DNA from: Apostichopus japonicus
Lineage: Eukaryota; Echinodermata; Holothuroidea; Aspidochirotida; Stichopodidae
Assembly (NCBI RefSeq): GCF_037975245.1
Contig: NC_092580.1
Location: 22,616,501-22,680,500, forward strand
DNA: 64,000 nucleotides
Direction of reading: 5' to 3'
The notes beneath the pieces were generated by a model that was given only the letters and a program-made list of their open reading frames with translations, did not search any database and had not been told where the DNA came from. This document shows, piece by piece, positions 12,755 through 24,060 of the stretch. Both the position numbers and the translations under genes were made by a program. Every line of letters begins with the position of its first letter. Position 1 is the stretch's first letter.

Positions 12755-15700
12755 CAATATATATATATATATATAACAATATATAACTTATAACCAGAAA
12801 CGGGATCTATCGTACGCAATACCAGAAGGACACAGTTTCCCACACTGCGCCCCACCCCGTACTCCCTCATCTCCTGACATTGGGAGATAAATCCTTTTTT
12901 TCCTTTCAGTCCCGTATGCGACCGTGTAAGTATGAAGTATCTCAGACTAATTGGTCTGCTTTAAAGTTTCACTTTTATCAATAGTTTATCGCGCTTCATC
13001 CATACTAATATGGTACTTTGGCTAACTAACTTCCCTTACAAATTGATTATGAATTATTTAATTGACTGAGTGACCTTTAAATGTCTAAATGTCATCAGTA
13101 TGGCCCCGAAATATGCTAGAAAATCAGATTATTATAACCCATGCAATAATTTCCAAAAATTTGAACTGCCACTGCATACTTGGTTATACACACTGAGTGA
13201 CTTAACTGTCTATATAAATAGTTCTCAATGGCTGGAATTTTGAATTATCAGCTCCTCCAGGAATGTAATTTTGAAAACATCTAGCAATACATTTTCTATC
13301 ACATTTCAGGTGATTCAACGACGTGTGGATGGCTCAATTAACTTTGATCGGAGCTGGTCAGATTACAAGGAAGGCTTTGGTTTTCTGAGAAGTGAATTTT
13401 GGATCGGAAACCAAAAGCTGAGTTTCCTTACAAATCAAAAGAAATACCAACTTCGAATTGATTTCGAGAATTCTGCAGGGTCTTCGTTTTTCGCCACCTA
13501 CGAAGCTTTTCGAATCAGTGATGAGTTCAGCAAGTTTCGTATAGTCAGTGTTGGTCAAAGCACCGGAACAGTCGGTAAGTTTGTAATCTTAAACCAATGG
13601 ATATAGGGAGAAACACGAGTAAAACTGTCAGCACTTGTTAACCTCTATCTTTCAAAGACGCTGCAATGAGTCCATTCACAGTCAGAAACATTATTTTTAT
13701 TTTCTAAATTTATGTTCAACACGAACTAACACAGCCTTGTTCTATTTCGTTCTCATTCTAGATTCCTTTATTGAAACTTGTCCAAGTAACATGGTGTTCA
13801 AGAATTGTTCCTGCCAAACGTCATGTGAGAACCCGGATGTCTGCGAGGATACTTGTAGCGCAGAGGATGGCGAGTCTTGTATCTGTCCGGAAGGATTTTT
13901 TATCAAAGGTGATACATGTGTACCCCCTCAAGCATGCGGCTGCTACTTAACAGGAAGAGGTGTTATTCCGGTAAGTCTTTGTTTAATTGCTTCATATAAG
14001 AGTTGCGAGGGGGGTGGGGATGGGTGAGGTGAGGGGGGTTGAGATGGGAGGGGATTGGGCATTAAAATCACAGCAGTCAGCATGTAAACTAAGTCTTGTT
14101 GAAGTACAGCTATATACAGGCTCTATCACATAGTTTAGCGCAACATGTATATTTTGTTGATATGCCAGGGGTAGTTATAAACATTGAATCACAAAGTTGA
14201 CAGTTTTAAAAGCCCTGACTGTGTTTGAATGATGTTATATTTTTACTACGTTTTCTTACCAGGACGGTGGTAGCTACGTCAACGATGACTGTACAGAACG
14301 TTGTTCATGCGAGTCAGGTACCTTGATTTGCGATTCCAGCTTCAGATGCGATGCCAATGCCGTTTGTGAGGAGCGAAACGATACATTTGGATGCCACTGC
14401 CGAGAGGGATTCAAAGGGGACGGAAAAAGTTGTACCCGTAATGAATTTACCGATTGTTATGATGTATATACATCTGGATTAAGAAATGATGGCGTGTACA
14501 ACATCAAACCAGCTGGTTGGCCTGGATCGGAATTTGAAGTCTACTGTGAGATGTCCAACGGAGGCGGTTGGACAGTAAGACCTAATATTGGCTTTTTAAG
14601 AAGAATTGAAGGAGGGCGAGGGGTGCGGGGAGGAAGGAAGGAAGGACAAACCAGAATGCGTTTGCAGGCGTTTTCTTTCTTAACCCGAATGAGTAAGAAA
14701 AAATATAGTTGTCTTATTAGGTGATATAGATATCGACATGGGCGCACTTTCTTCAAATGTGGGTTCTCGGCGGCTCTTTATATGGCAACATTTGAAACAT
14801 AGCATAAATGGACTGATTTCATACGTCTTCGTCTGATGAGTGCATGCATCATGCATGGCTAAATACGTTCATTCGCAACAGTTTGTCTTCAAAGAAATCC
14901 ACAAGTCAAGTCGTTGTGTAACCGGATCATCTGATATGACACATGGCCGATGACAAAGGTTTATTTATCATTGCATTATTTCCACTTTCAGGTATTTCAG
15001 AGACGTCAAGATGGTTCTGTTGATTTTTACCGCACCTGGGACAGCTACAAGACTGGGTTTCCTGATACAGCGACTGGGGAATTATGGCTAGGAAATGAAA
15101 AACTCTATCACATGACAAATCAAAAGAGCTATAAAATGCGCATTGATTTGATAAACCAGGATGGTGTGTCATATAATCTCAACTATGACGCATTTCGCAT
15201 CAACAACGAAGCGAACAATTACAGATTAGAAACCCTTGGTAGCTTTACCGGTAATACAGGTGAGTGGATTGTAACAACTGCACTTTAAGTACTGCTGCTG
15301 CTGATATCAGTTCCAACAAATAACTGTTAAAGATGATACATAATATCTATCGATGACTTCTTTTCTTAATTGTTTGCGTCTCTTCAGTTACTTATATATC
15401 TGAATGATGACCTGTATAAAATATTAAACCATTGAAACTTTCTTGCTTAAAATTATTCAAACCTCTAGTTGCTTGAAGACTTCGTTATTCTTATAATTTT
15501 TTTTCAAGTTTAGCGATTCTGACCAGTTGCGTAATTGCATATATTATGAATAGATATATAGTTAGTTAAAGGATCAGCAACCCAACCGTCATCAATAGCT
15601 TATACGTAGAGCCGGATATGAATAACTCTAAACCACTAACAAATAATAAAAATTGTACCTTCCGAAAGATCAGTACCAAGGATTCCGTCATACACTGGAT

Positions 15701-17129
15701 TTGACATCAAATATTTATACTAGAAGTTGGCGAAAATGTTTGATATTTGAGGTGTTATTTGCAGTTAAAACATTACTCAGTTGTTTCAAAATATTTCAGA
15801 CTCATTATTAGGGTTATTGTGTACGCAGCACACACGAAGAGCCTTCGTTCATTCTCTCACCAGTTTTTCCCGTCCCTCTTGTTTTATACATTAACCTGCA
15901 TGTAGCCTATATAGGCCATGTACGATACTCATTATAACGCCATAGTTGTCATTGTTGTAATGTCATAAAAGAGTTACTCGTAGACTCGACAGAATGTAAA
16001 CATTTCTTGATTATTTCCAGTAACACTACTTTCAGAAACAGTTAAACATACGTGTATAAAGGACAAATAACAACTGAAAACATTGCATGACGTTTACACC
16101 AGAGTACTTCTGATAAGAAAAAAAAAGATTTTGCATATATGTGATATGAAATGAATACAAAATTATGAAATTGTAGAACTCAAAATACCCCAACTTACTT
16201 TTAAAAGAATGCGGTTCCATTTTCGCATGTTAATTTTGAATCGTTCGTACACTAATAATATTACTCCAAGTTAAATGTTGCTAACTCCTTGCAGTGGCCC
16301 TATGGTATTAGTGAAATCTAGGCTGGATATGACTTGAAAGTACATTTTAATTTTATCTATTTAGTTCGTTACTATATTAAGCCAAAGTCACTCGACTTCA
16401 TCTAAAGCACATGACAAATTCATTTTTAATATATTGGATACATACAATTGATTTCGGAGCTTGTTTTTAAAAGGCCAAAATTTAGATAGAATCAATCACC
16501 TTAAGATACACGAACGAATGATGTAACAAATATAAACATCATTTTTGCATTGGATATGATACCTTTAAGAATGAATATTCAACAGCATATATAACAAATT
16601 CTGAAAAACACAGATAAAGCACAGCATGCACACAAGAACAATGCGTTGCATTCTGTGCGTGATTGTAGCACTCTACGGTTTAATAACAAAAAAAGGGGAC
16701 TACCGTAGAAAACCGTGCACTAATTTAACGTATGACGTAACCACTTTAAAAGTCATACATTATAGATGGCGGCAAAATGATGAAGAGAATAGCGGAGAAA
16801 CAATGCCGATGTAACATGTAGCCTACTGTAACACACCTGACGTGATTTTGGTTTCTCTTTCTCTAGGGTACGACTACATGGCTTATCACCGCGGGAGTGA
16901 CTTCTCAACACACGACGACGACAACGATGATTACGATTATTCCTCTGTTTATTATAACTGTGCAGTTAATTATCACGGCGCCTGGTGGTACAATTACTGC
17001 TATTCTGCAAACCTCAATGGGGACTACAGCAGCAGTAGTTATACTGGTGTCGCTCTGTACAATTATGACAGTAATTCTTATACTGAATACAGTCTCAGAT
17101 TTACGGAGATGAAAATACGACCTGTCTAA
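4062..17129 (+). CDS. Secreted two-FReD fibrinogen-related protein, copy A (8 exons)
   Basis: Exons: 4062-4148, 11921-11951, 12491-12660, 13310-13574, 13762-13970, 14263-14574, 14992-15259, 16867-17129. All introns are GT/AG and the phases join to a 534-residue frame. Residues 1 to about 26 are a signal peptide (hydrophobic IILKITIFASIAL). Residues 30-39 are a Gly/Asn linker. Residues about 45-184 are a FReD with the GGGWTV..RR.DGS.NF.R.W core but no Ca2+/pocket subdomain. Residues 185-283 are Cys-rich with the TIL then TILa/VWC pattern seen in zonadhesin and FCGBP. Residues about 284-311 are EGF-like (NAVC...GCHCREGF.GDG). Residues about 316-534 are a complete FReD with MAYHRG.DFSTHDDDND, WWYNYC, NLNG and EMKIRP. 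FReDs are known carbohydrate or acetyl-group recognition domains (ficolins, FREPs), so an extracellular recognition or immune role is inferred. No collagen segment or transmembrane helix is seen. Confidence 0.92.
6078..6190. repeat. 30-bp minisatellite, about 4 units (copy A)
   Basis: Tandem units built on GATTCATATCTAA.TCGTACTT with GAGACTA between them lie in intron 1 of FREP gene A. Copy B carries the same array with more units (26557-26712). Confidence 0.85.
8226..9008. mobile_element. hAT-like nonautonomous element in intron 1 (copy A only)
   Basis: The 783-bp block is missing from copy B, where the site reads TATATGTACCGTACCG near 28722. It has a perfect 12-bp terminal inverted repeat, CAGGGTTCTGCC at both ends. 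TGTACC is duplicated at 8220-8225 and 9009-9014. The CAGGG ends resemble hAT, but a 6-bp duplication is shorter than the usual 8, so superfamily assignment is tentative. Near 8275-8300 it contains the hairpin module GCGCCACCATCGGTTGGCGC, also found at about 54541. Confidence 0.82.
9753..9806 (-). mobile_element. Penelope-like element 3' UTR relic (copy A)
   Basis: The minus strand matches the 3' UTR motif of the intact Penelope-like element at 44954-44992: GCCTCTGAA, AAGATCCTGCTAG, ATCGAAACGTC. The relic is present in both duplication copies, so it predates the duplication. Confidence 0.75.
12708..12785. repeat. (TA)n microsatellite in intron 3
   Basis: A near-pure TA run, briefly interrupted by AACA, starts about 50 bases after the donor of exon 3. 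Copy B has only a few TA units here (about 32423-32440). Confidence 0.95.
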
Positions 17130-17248
17130 CTCTCAAATAGTTTATAGCAAAGAAATTTTCTAGGTCTTTCCGACTTATACTGTAAAGATCTGCATTGGAA
17201 ATATTAGAAATATAACACTAAACAGACTCTGGTTGATATTGACGTTTA

Positions 17249-17254
17249 AATAAA
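17249..17254 (+). terminator. Polyadenylation signal of FREP gene A
   Basis: AATAAA lies 120 bases after the stop codon and is the first canonical hexamer downstream. Confidence 0.6.
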
Positions 17255-18035
17255 ATTTCATATTTATTCATTAAAACTTGAAAAAGAGGTGCACACCAGT
17301 GACGGCCGGTTGTTTGCAACTTCGTCTTCCTTCCGTCTTTATCAAAAAACAATCCGGAAAGTTCAACGATTTTTTATTTAATGTTTTTCCTATAACAGAA
17401 GAGCATAGTTGATACCAAATTATTAGTTTAAATTAATAATGCAATTGGCCTCCATCTGAATGTTGTTTTTAATTTTAATAACAACTTGAAGGGCCCTTTT
17501 TAATCATTGGTTATGTCAGTGTGGACGAATATATAACGAAATAAATATATATTACATTAATTTTCTCTTAGTGCTTTTGTTTTTCTTATTTGTTGTGACT
17601 ACTAAGTATCTTAACATTTTTTTGTGGAAATATTGAACATCTTTGATTAAAACTATTCGTTCGCTTGAAAAGTGAATGATTGCCTACTGAGGGATGCTCG
17701 AAAAGCTATGCACAGGCCTGAACCGCTCAACACAAATACGATTTTAAACAGAAAACTCTTTCCAATAGACTGATGGGCTAGACTTAAAGCAGGGTCTATA
17801 AAAAACAAAGAATAGAATAGTTTTTCAGATCGGTCGGCCATTATCTCTGTGACCCTCTGGATACCCGAAATAACATTGCCAACCCAACATTAAAGGAAAA
17901 AAAGCAGATCGATACACAACTATTTTACTTCTACACAGACTATACTTATGTATAAATCATTTTCAAACATTTGCTGCTTTGACGATGAAATTACGTATAG
18001 AAGCTACCTTCCCTTTATCCAATTAGTGGCCATAT
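17255..18035. other. 3' flank of FREP gene A, no gene seen
   Basis: AT-rich DNA with diverged similarity to 37900-38860 in copy B. No convincing ORF or RNA gene is visible. Confidence 0.5.
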
Positions 18036-19000
18036 CAGGCGCGTATCCAGCAGGGGCGTAGCGAGCGGGGGGGGTGTGGGGGTGTCACACCCCCCCCCCA
18101 ATAATTTGGTCGCTGTCGGCAAATTTTGGGTCTGTCGGCAAAAGGAGAAAAGGTGAAGAGAGCGGAAGGGGAAGAAAGAAGGAAAGCTGAATAGAGAAAA
18201 GGAGAACGGGAGCTTCTTCCGTGCCAAATTTGACTTAAAATATGCACCAGATTGCATCTAAGGACGTTTCAAAACTAAAAATTTTCCAAAGGGGAGGGGG
18301 ACACCCCCTACCTTAGACCCCTCCCCCATTTCAGTCACCACTTCCAGATCCGTCGGCAAATCAAATTTGACTTAAAATATGCACCAGATTGCATCTAAGG
18401 ACGTTTCAAAACTAAAAATTTTTCCAAAGGGGAGGGGTAGACCCCCTACCTTAGACCCCTCCCCCATTTCAGTCACCACTTCCAGATCCGTCGGCAAATC
18501 AAATTTGACTTAAAATATGCACCAGGTTGCATCTAAGGACATTTCAAAACTAAAAATGTTCCAAAGGGGAGGGGGACACCCCCTCCCCTTAGACCCCTCC
18601 CCCATTTCAGTCACCACTTCCAGATCCGTCGGCAAATCAAATTCTCCACACCCCCCAACAAAAACCCCTTTGCTACGCCCCTGGTATCCAGGGTGGGCCG
18701 TTGGGGGCGCGCGCCCCGGGTAAGAAACTAGGAGAGATAAAAAAGAGAGAAGAAAAAAGGGGAAAAAAAGGGGGAAAAGTGGAGGAAGGAGAGGAAGGAA
18801 GAGGAAAGAAAAAGAAGAAAGAGAGAAAAAGGAGAAAAAGAGGGAGTAGGAGGAACACGCCAAGACACCGGGAAGAGAAAGATGAACAGTGACATAATTG
18901 CCAGTGACGGATCGAGGATTTCGGAAGGGGCGTGCGCATCACTCTACTCCTCACACCGACAACTCCATTTTTGACTTTTCCATTTTTCCTCACTCATTAA

Positions 19001-19037
<37 letters not shown>

Positions 19038-19151
19038 TTTATATGGTCTATAACCTTCAATTGTTCAAAAAAATTTCAAAGAGGAGGGGTTCCCCTCCCC
19101 ATGTCAATCGCAAAATGTGCTCCCCCCTGCAAATTCCTGGCTACGTCGCTG
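18036..19151. mobile_element. Copy-A-specific transposon-derived block around a nested hAT
   Basis: Copy B lacks this region. The left edge, CAGGCGCGTATCCAGG (18036), and the right edge, whose reverse complement is CAGCGACGTAGCCAGG (ending about 19151), look like terminal inverted repeats. A further possible end, CAGTGACGGATCGAGG, occurs at about 18902. I find no clean target duplication for these ends, so boundaries are approximate. The interior holds the well-defined hAT at 18051, a polypurine tract at about 18720-18890 and a (TA)n run at 19004-19036. Confidence 0.5.
18051..18683. mobile_element. Nonautonomous hAT, CAGGGGCGTAGC family, 3 internal repeats
   Basis: The left end is CAGGGGCGTAGCGA; the right end reverse-complements to CAGGGGCGTAGCAA. 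GTATCCAG is duplicated exactly at 18043-18050 and 18684-18691, the 8-bp hAT hallmark. Inside are three tandem units of about 139 bp (AAATTTGACTTAAAATATGC at about 18225, 18364 and 18503). Each contains a G-run/C-run palindrome (GGGGAGGGGG...CCCCCT). No coding capacity. The same family, with more units, is at 44556-50559. Confidence 0.95.
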
Positions 19152-19805
19152 TACTCGTGCAATTTTGACCAGTCTGTTAGGGGTTGAAGGAGGTTTTTCT
19201 ATATTGGGTGTCCATACATGAAATTTTGGGCAACATTATGGGTATGTTTTGAAGTGAATTTATTCACGAGAAATGTAAATTTTCAAATTCTGAACAAATA
19301 ATTGGCTTAAAACCTTGGAAAGTGGGGCTGACGGGTATTGTGGGCCGCGACGTAGAACCACCTACAAAAGCAATGATCCACATGAGATGCGATGAGGTCG
19401 AACACGGTGTGTGACTGGTGACAATCCACAAAAAGGTTATGGATAGAAAGAAAAAACTGGTTGGTCATTTTCAAGCCCGAGAAGTGCCATTTCCGCCCTG
19501 CATATAGCGGGTTCCTGGACCAACACGACGATACGACATACATGCCATGCTCTCGGCTCGTGCATGTGGCGTCATCTGGCATTACTCGCATTTTGTGCCA
19601 CCCCCAATGATACTCTCTTATTTGATTGCCCATCCCACCCGTCCCACATTTCCACGTTTCTCGCAACGCCCTTACCGCAATTGTGCCAAAATAAAAACCA
19701 GTATACTTCGGTTTATTTCCTGGTATATGAATAGAATGTTCTTGGTGTTCAAGTATTCCAGCCTATTGGAGCAGACTTTAGAGAGGAATGCTAGCTGTAA
19801 TGACG

Positions 19806-19962
19806 TCCCAAACCACCTACATTGATCCATTTCTTGAAGTAATGAAGGGTGGAAGCCAGTCAAACTAGGTTAGTTTCAATGAATCGTATACCAGGTTAGT
19901 AACAAAATACTGATATGGGTTTTCAACCAACAGAGTGAAAGATTTTCTCTTTAAGCTCTCTT
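19806..19962 (+). repeat. Partial third copy at the duplication junction
   Basis: This stretch matches 21428-21586, including GGTTAGTTTCAATGAATC and the AACAG.GTG.AAGATTTTCTCT that begins the window. It diverges after about 19962. A short repeat flanking a segmental duplication could have served as its recombination substrate. Confidence 0.8.
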
Positions 19963-19970
19963 AGATAAAC

Positions 19971-20310
19971 CTGCCAAGTCCTAGAAAAATGTTATGCGTT
20001 CGATCAGTACTATATTGGGGGGCTTCGACGTACTTACAATTACAATTCACCAATTTCTTGGCTCTATTTCTTTTTTTTCAAAGTTGTATTACATATATGC
20101 AACCTGAATATAGACCCCGTGATATGTCAGATACAACTGTGAATAAAAAGTAAGGTTACTTCATAGCTCATGCAACGAACAGGCAGTTCTATAACCTGCC
20201 GAGTCATAGTAAAATGTCCTGCGTTTTGATCAGTACTATATTGGAGGGCTTCGATTAGCTTACAATTATTACAATTCATCATTTTCTTCGCTCTATTTAT
20301 GAATTCAGAT
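19971..20310 (+). repeat. Imperfect tandem duplication, about 223-bp spacing
   Basis: 19971-20080 and 20194-20310 share CCTGCC.AGTC.TAG, GATCAGTACTATATTGG.GGGCTTCGA and the following ACAATTCA..ATTTCTT.GCTCTATTT. It lies between the two large copies. Confidence 0.75.
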
Positions 20311-21427
20311 CCGTTTCGTATCACCAAGTTAAAAAATATCCACAGAGGTTGTTTATTTTGATTTGTTGTATTGCAATGTTTACTCATTGAAGCCTCGATA
20401 AATTTGACACGTTGTTCCACCAATCACGATTACGCACGTACAATGACGTCATGTCGAACTCTACATCCACGTTCATGAAACGTTTATGACTCTTACCATG
20501 GGAGTTGGAACTTGAAGGTGGTCAGATATAGGAAGGGTATTGTTTCTCTCTACAATTAAATAGGGCCAGGGATCCGAAAGACCTGTTGCAGCTCACTGGT
20601 CGGGCTGGATCAGTAATGATAGGATATATTGGTTGAGTGGATTGGTTGCTCTTAACACTACACTAACGAAACGTATACTATTTGAAGAAAAAAATGCATT
20701 AAAAGTAGACAGTAGTCGCGCATGCCTTACTTAAACATGTAACATGTCAGTTTTAATCAACATAATTCATTTTCTTTTACCGTCATTGACTCATTACTCT
20801 TATTTCAATCAACAATCGAGAGGGTCAACTTGGCGACTATAAGCTGCATGAAATACCTTGGAGTGGTTGTAGCTCTAACTATAAAGGTATAATAACATGG
20901 TATATTTTAGGAAATTGACCCAATAATCCTTTTGGACCTTGCGGTGCAAGCGATGTGAACATCTCACGCAAATGAATTAGAAATACCTATTCGGTTTGCT
21001 TGGTCTTCAATTTTAAATTTAAAGGAAAATTCCGGTGATTGAAATAAATTAGGTAAAAGCAACTGCTGGAAATGTTTACATCAAAGAGGTCAAAATCACA
21101 TTCTCATCGAAATAGGTATGTCGTAATTATGGCATTTTCAAATTGGGTGATATTCTGTAAATGCATGTAGCACTATGGCAGAGTAAATGATGTTACCACA
21201 GCAACTACGCAGAAATGTTTTTTTTTTTGGCTTATCGTAATTAAGCACTTTTTATCACATATAAGAATATAATATTGCAAGCAGAATTTGCTTTGTGATA
21301 GTTTTTTAAATATATTGAAACACTGAAGCTAAGCAAATATTACAAATGTATAAATTTTCAAGGATAAAGCAACAAAAATATTGTAGTGGAAAAGTGACTT
21401 AGCTTCTGAAGAATATTAGCCTTAATG
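20311..21427. other. Inter-copy spacer, nothing recognised
   Basis: AT-rich single-copy-looking sequence with no long ORF and no recognised element. A short stretch around 20414 (TTCCACCAATCACG) recurs near 40405, perhaps diverged duplication remains. Confidence 0.45.
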
Positions 21428-24060
21428 ACGTCACAGACCACGTCACTTACATTACTTGGAGTAATGGAGGGTGGAAGACAGTAAAAATAGGTTAGTTTCA
21501 ATGAATCATATGCCGAGTTAGTAACAAAATATTGAGATGGATTTTCAACTAACAGGGTGGAAGATTTTCTCTTGCAGCTCTCTAATTAAGATAAGATTTA
21601 CATCCTCTGGAACCGGCAAAGCTTATCGATTTAACAATAACGTCACCTATCAAACACTGATACTTGAGGTTATGAGTATCCTTTATTCATTACTCTGATT
21701 TTTTTTGACAGAGATAACTATCTGTTCTATTTTTTAATATTTGTGCGTGTGTGTTATAGAATTTCGAACTTTTGATACAGGCCTGAAAGGAACAACTTCA
21801 ATTGTGAACAATATCATCATTATATGATATAGCTGCCTAACACTGAATGTGTTCCATTAACATTTTCCTCTAATTTGTTCTTTTAGTTCTATTTCCAATG
21901 ATACACTATAGTCTGCTGTTGCGCAATCGATCACCGAAGACCGATGTGAATATAATCACCGGGTTAAACATATGAAGTGTGTAGGCCTCATTTGAGTACA
22001 AGAATTTACAACTTTAATTTAAGTGTCTATAAGTGATGATTGGGTTGAACAATCCATCTTAGCCAAAACCGGTTATTCTATGTTCCAAAACATATGTAGA
22101 CAGAACAGATATATGTTTCGCGGACTGACACTTACGAGGTTGATCGCATCGTGCTGAACTTGTGGCCTCACTGTCTGAGTGTGTTATTGAGAATTTGTTG
22201 TCCCTCCACCCCCCCCCCAAAAAAAACACTTCATTGCGTTAGGCAAAAAACACGAAGTGAGCAGAACTGAACACACGGTTGTGGCATTTATATATCAAAC
22301 ATTATACTGCCTGGGAGTATTTCTGATAACTTTTTGTCAAAATTTTTTTTACACAACATTGCGTTAGATAGAGTCACGCGAAATGAGAAGAACTGAATAC
22401 AGTATTGTGGTTTTGATATATTTAGAATACGACAAATCAAACCTAAGTCAGTGATGGACTGTATAAGCTACAGTGAGATGCGTGTATTCGTCTATCAGCA
22501 GAAAAATGTGTAAACAGCTGGAAAGGTGTGGCTATAGGCCAATTATCACGTGACATATTATATAGTCACGAATACCTACGCGATTGTTCTTTACAAACCA
22601 TTTTCTCACCCAGACACGTTTTCAAATACTTGTATCATTGAATTGTTTTACGAAAATTTATATTAAATTTACTCTGTATACCTCTTTTATATCTCTCATA
22701 GATATATATCCCAGACTTTATGGCATACCTGGGAATTATTTCCTTGACCAGTTCAGATTTTTTCCCCTATTTTTTAACGTGATCTCAACTTAACCATTCC
22801 AGAACAATGAGATTTCAGATGTCAGGTTGTCTTTCTCGGCGGCTAGCATGTAGGCGGAGCTAAGAGAAAACTGCTTGTGATTGGTTATTTGGAGCAATGT
22901 GTTAATTAATACCGTAGTATTTTTTTTTAAGGGAAGTGATTAATTCCACTAATTGTGAACAATATCCAATAATAGTATTATCCCTAGCTAAAGCTTGAGA
23001 TTTTTGATGATGAAATAAGAAGCCCTGAACTTACTTGCCGGCATATCTATATAGTGATGATTTAAACATGAAATTGAGAACAGAAAATAGAAGAAATCAG
23101 CGAAAAATAAAGTGGAATCGTTCATGTTTTTTCTTAAAGTTATCGAAGTACCCTTTTGACGGCATTACCCGTCAAATATTTTATCAACATTAGAGGAAAG
23201 ATCCGTATTTTGTACCGGCCACTTCCACACTCTACCGGAAGACCCACGCTCCCATATTATGACACTTTATAGTGAGTACAGAGTCACAAACAGGATCACT
23301 GTCAGATATTTCGGATTATTAAAAATTTCGTCACTTAAAAATAAGTAGAATATAGTATAGAGCTTATTAAAATCAGCACAAAAACTGTTGCAAGGCATAT
23401 GACTCCAACATAACCGCCCTAAATAAGACCAGTAAAAACACAACTTATTCATGTTTCTCATAAAATAAAGTATTTTATATACATGTACATGCATGGGTAT
23501 ATGTTCTAATGCATAATATATATTGTCGAGATAGAAAAAGCTAAACATTTATATCCAACAGTTCTACAGGCTGACATCATGTTGCACTTTTCAAAAGGCT
23601 CAATGTGAAAGTTGCTCTTGTTATCAGAAGTCACGTAAAAATTAATGCCACCTTTTGGGCAAGATTTCTTGATGTATATTTTAAGCAGCCTTCCACTAGA
23701 AAACAAGATGCTATTGTTACATGGTTGTGAGGAAAGCACAATTAATTATGTCACCATAAAGAAGCGTATAACATTTTGAAAATTTAAATGAACCGGCTGC
23801 TGCCTTAAACAAACAAAAATCGATTAATGAAAAAGCAGACAGACACATATATAGACCGAACGGAACCAAACAGTTACCGTACATGACAACATATTTGAGT
23901 TCTCAACGATTTAAAATAAAATAAGTTCCAAGTTGGCCTCGGTAGATTTGTGACGTTTCACTGCGTGGGTTGCTGTCTTTCAAGTTATTTCCACCAACAG
24001 TGGTACTGTCTGTCATTTCCATCTATTGCATCGAGACCATCAAAGTGTACAAAAGTCACA

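Larger units (their letters stand above)
1..19780 (+). repeat. Segmental tandem duplication, copy A
   Basis: Base 1 onward aligns with 21554 onward, and collinear similarity continues through all eight exons and introns of the FREP gene to about 19780 (matching about 39140). The offset changes only at private insertions: 2164-3719, 8226-9008 and about 18036-19505 in this copy. By eye, identity is very high up to about 15 kb and visibly lower from intron 7 on. The left end of this copy lies outside the window. Confidence 0.93.

Noticed and set aside
12708-12785. CRISPR-like or satellite array
   Set aside because: It is a simple TA microsatellite, and the window is eukaryotic.
18510-18993. Ser/Phe/Leu- or Lys/Arg/Glu-rich ORFs on both strands
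   Set aside because: They come from a polypurine/polypyrimidine tract and hAT internal repeats.
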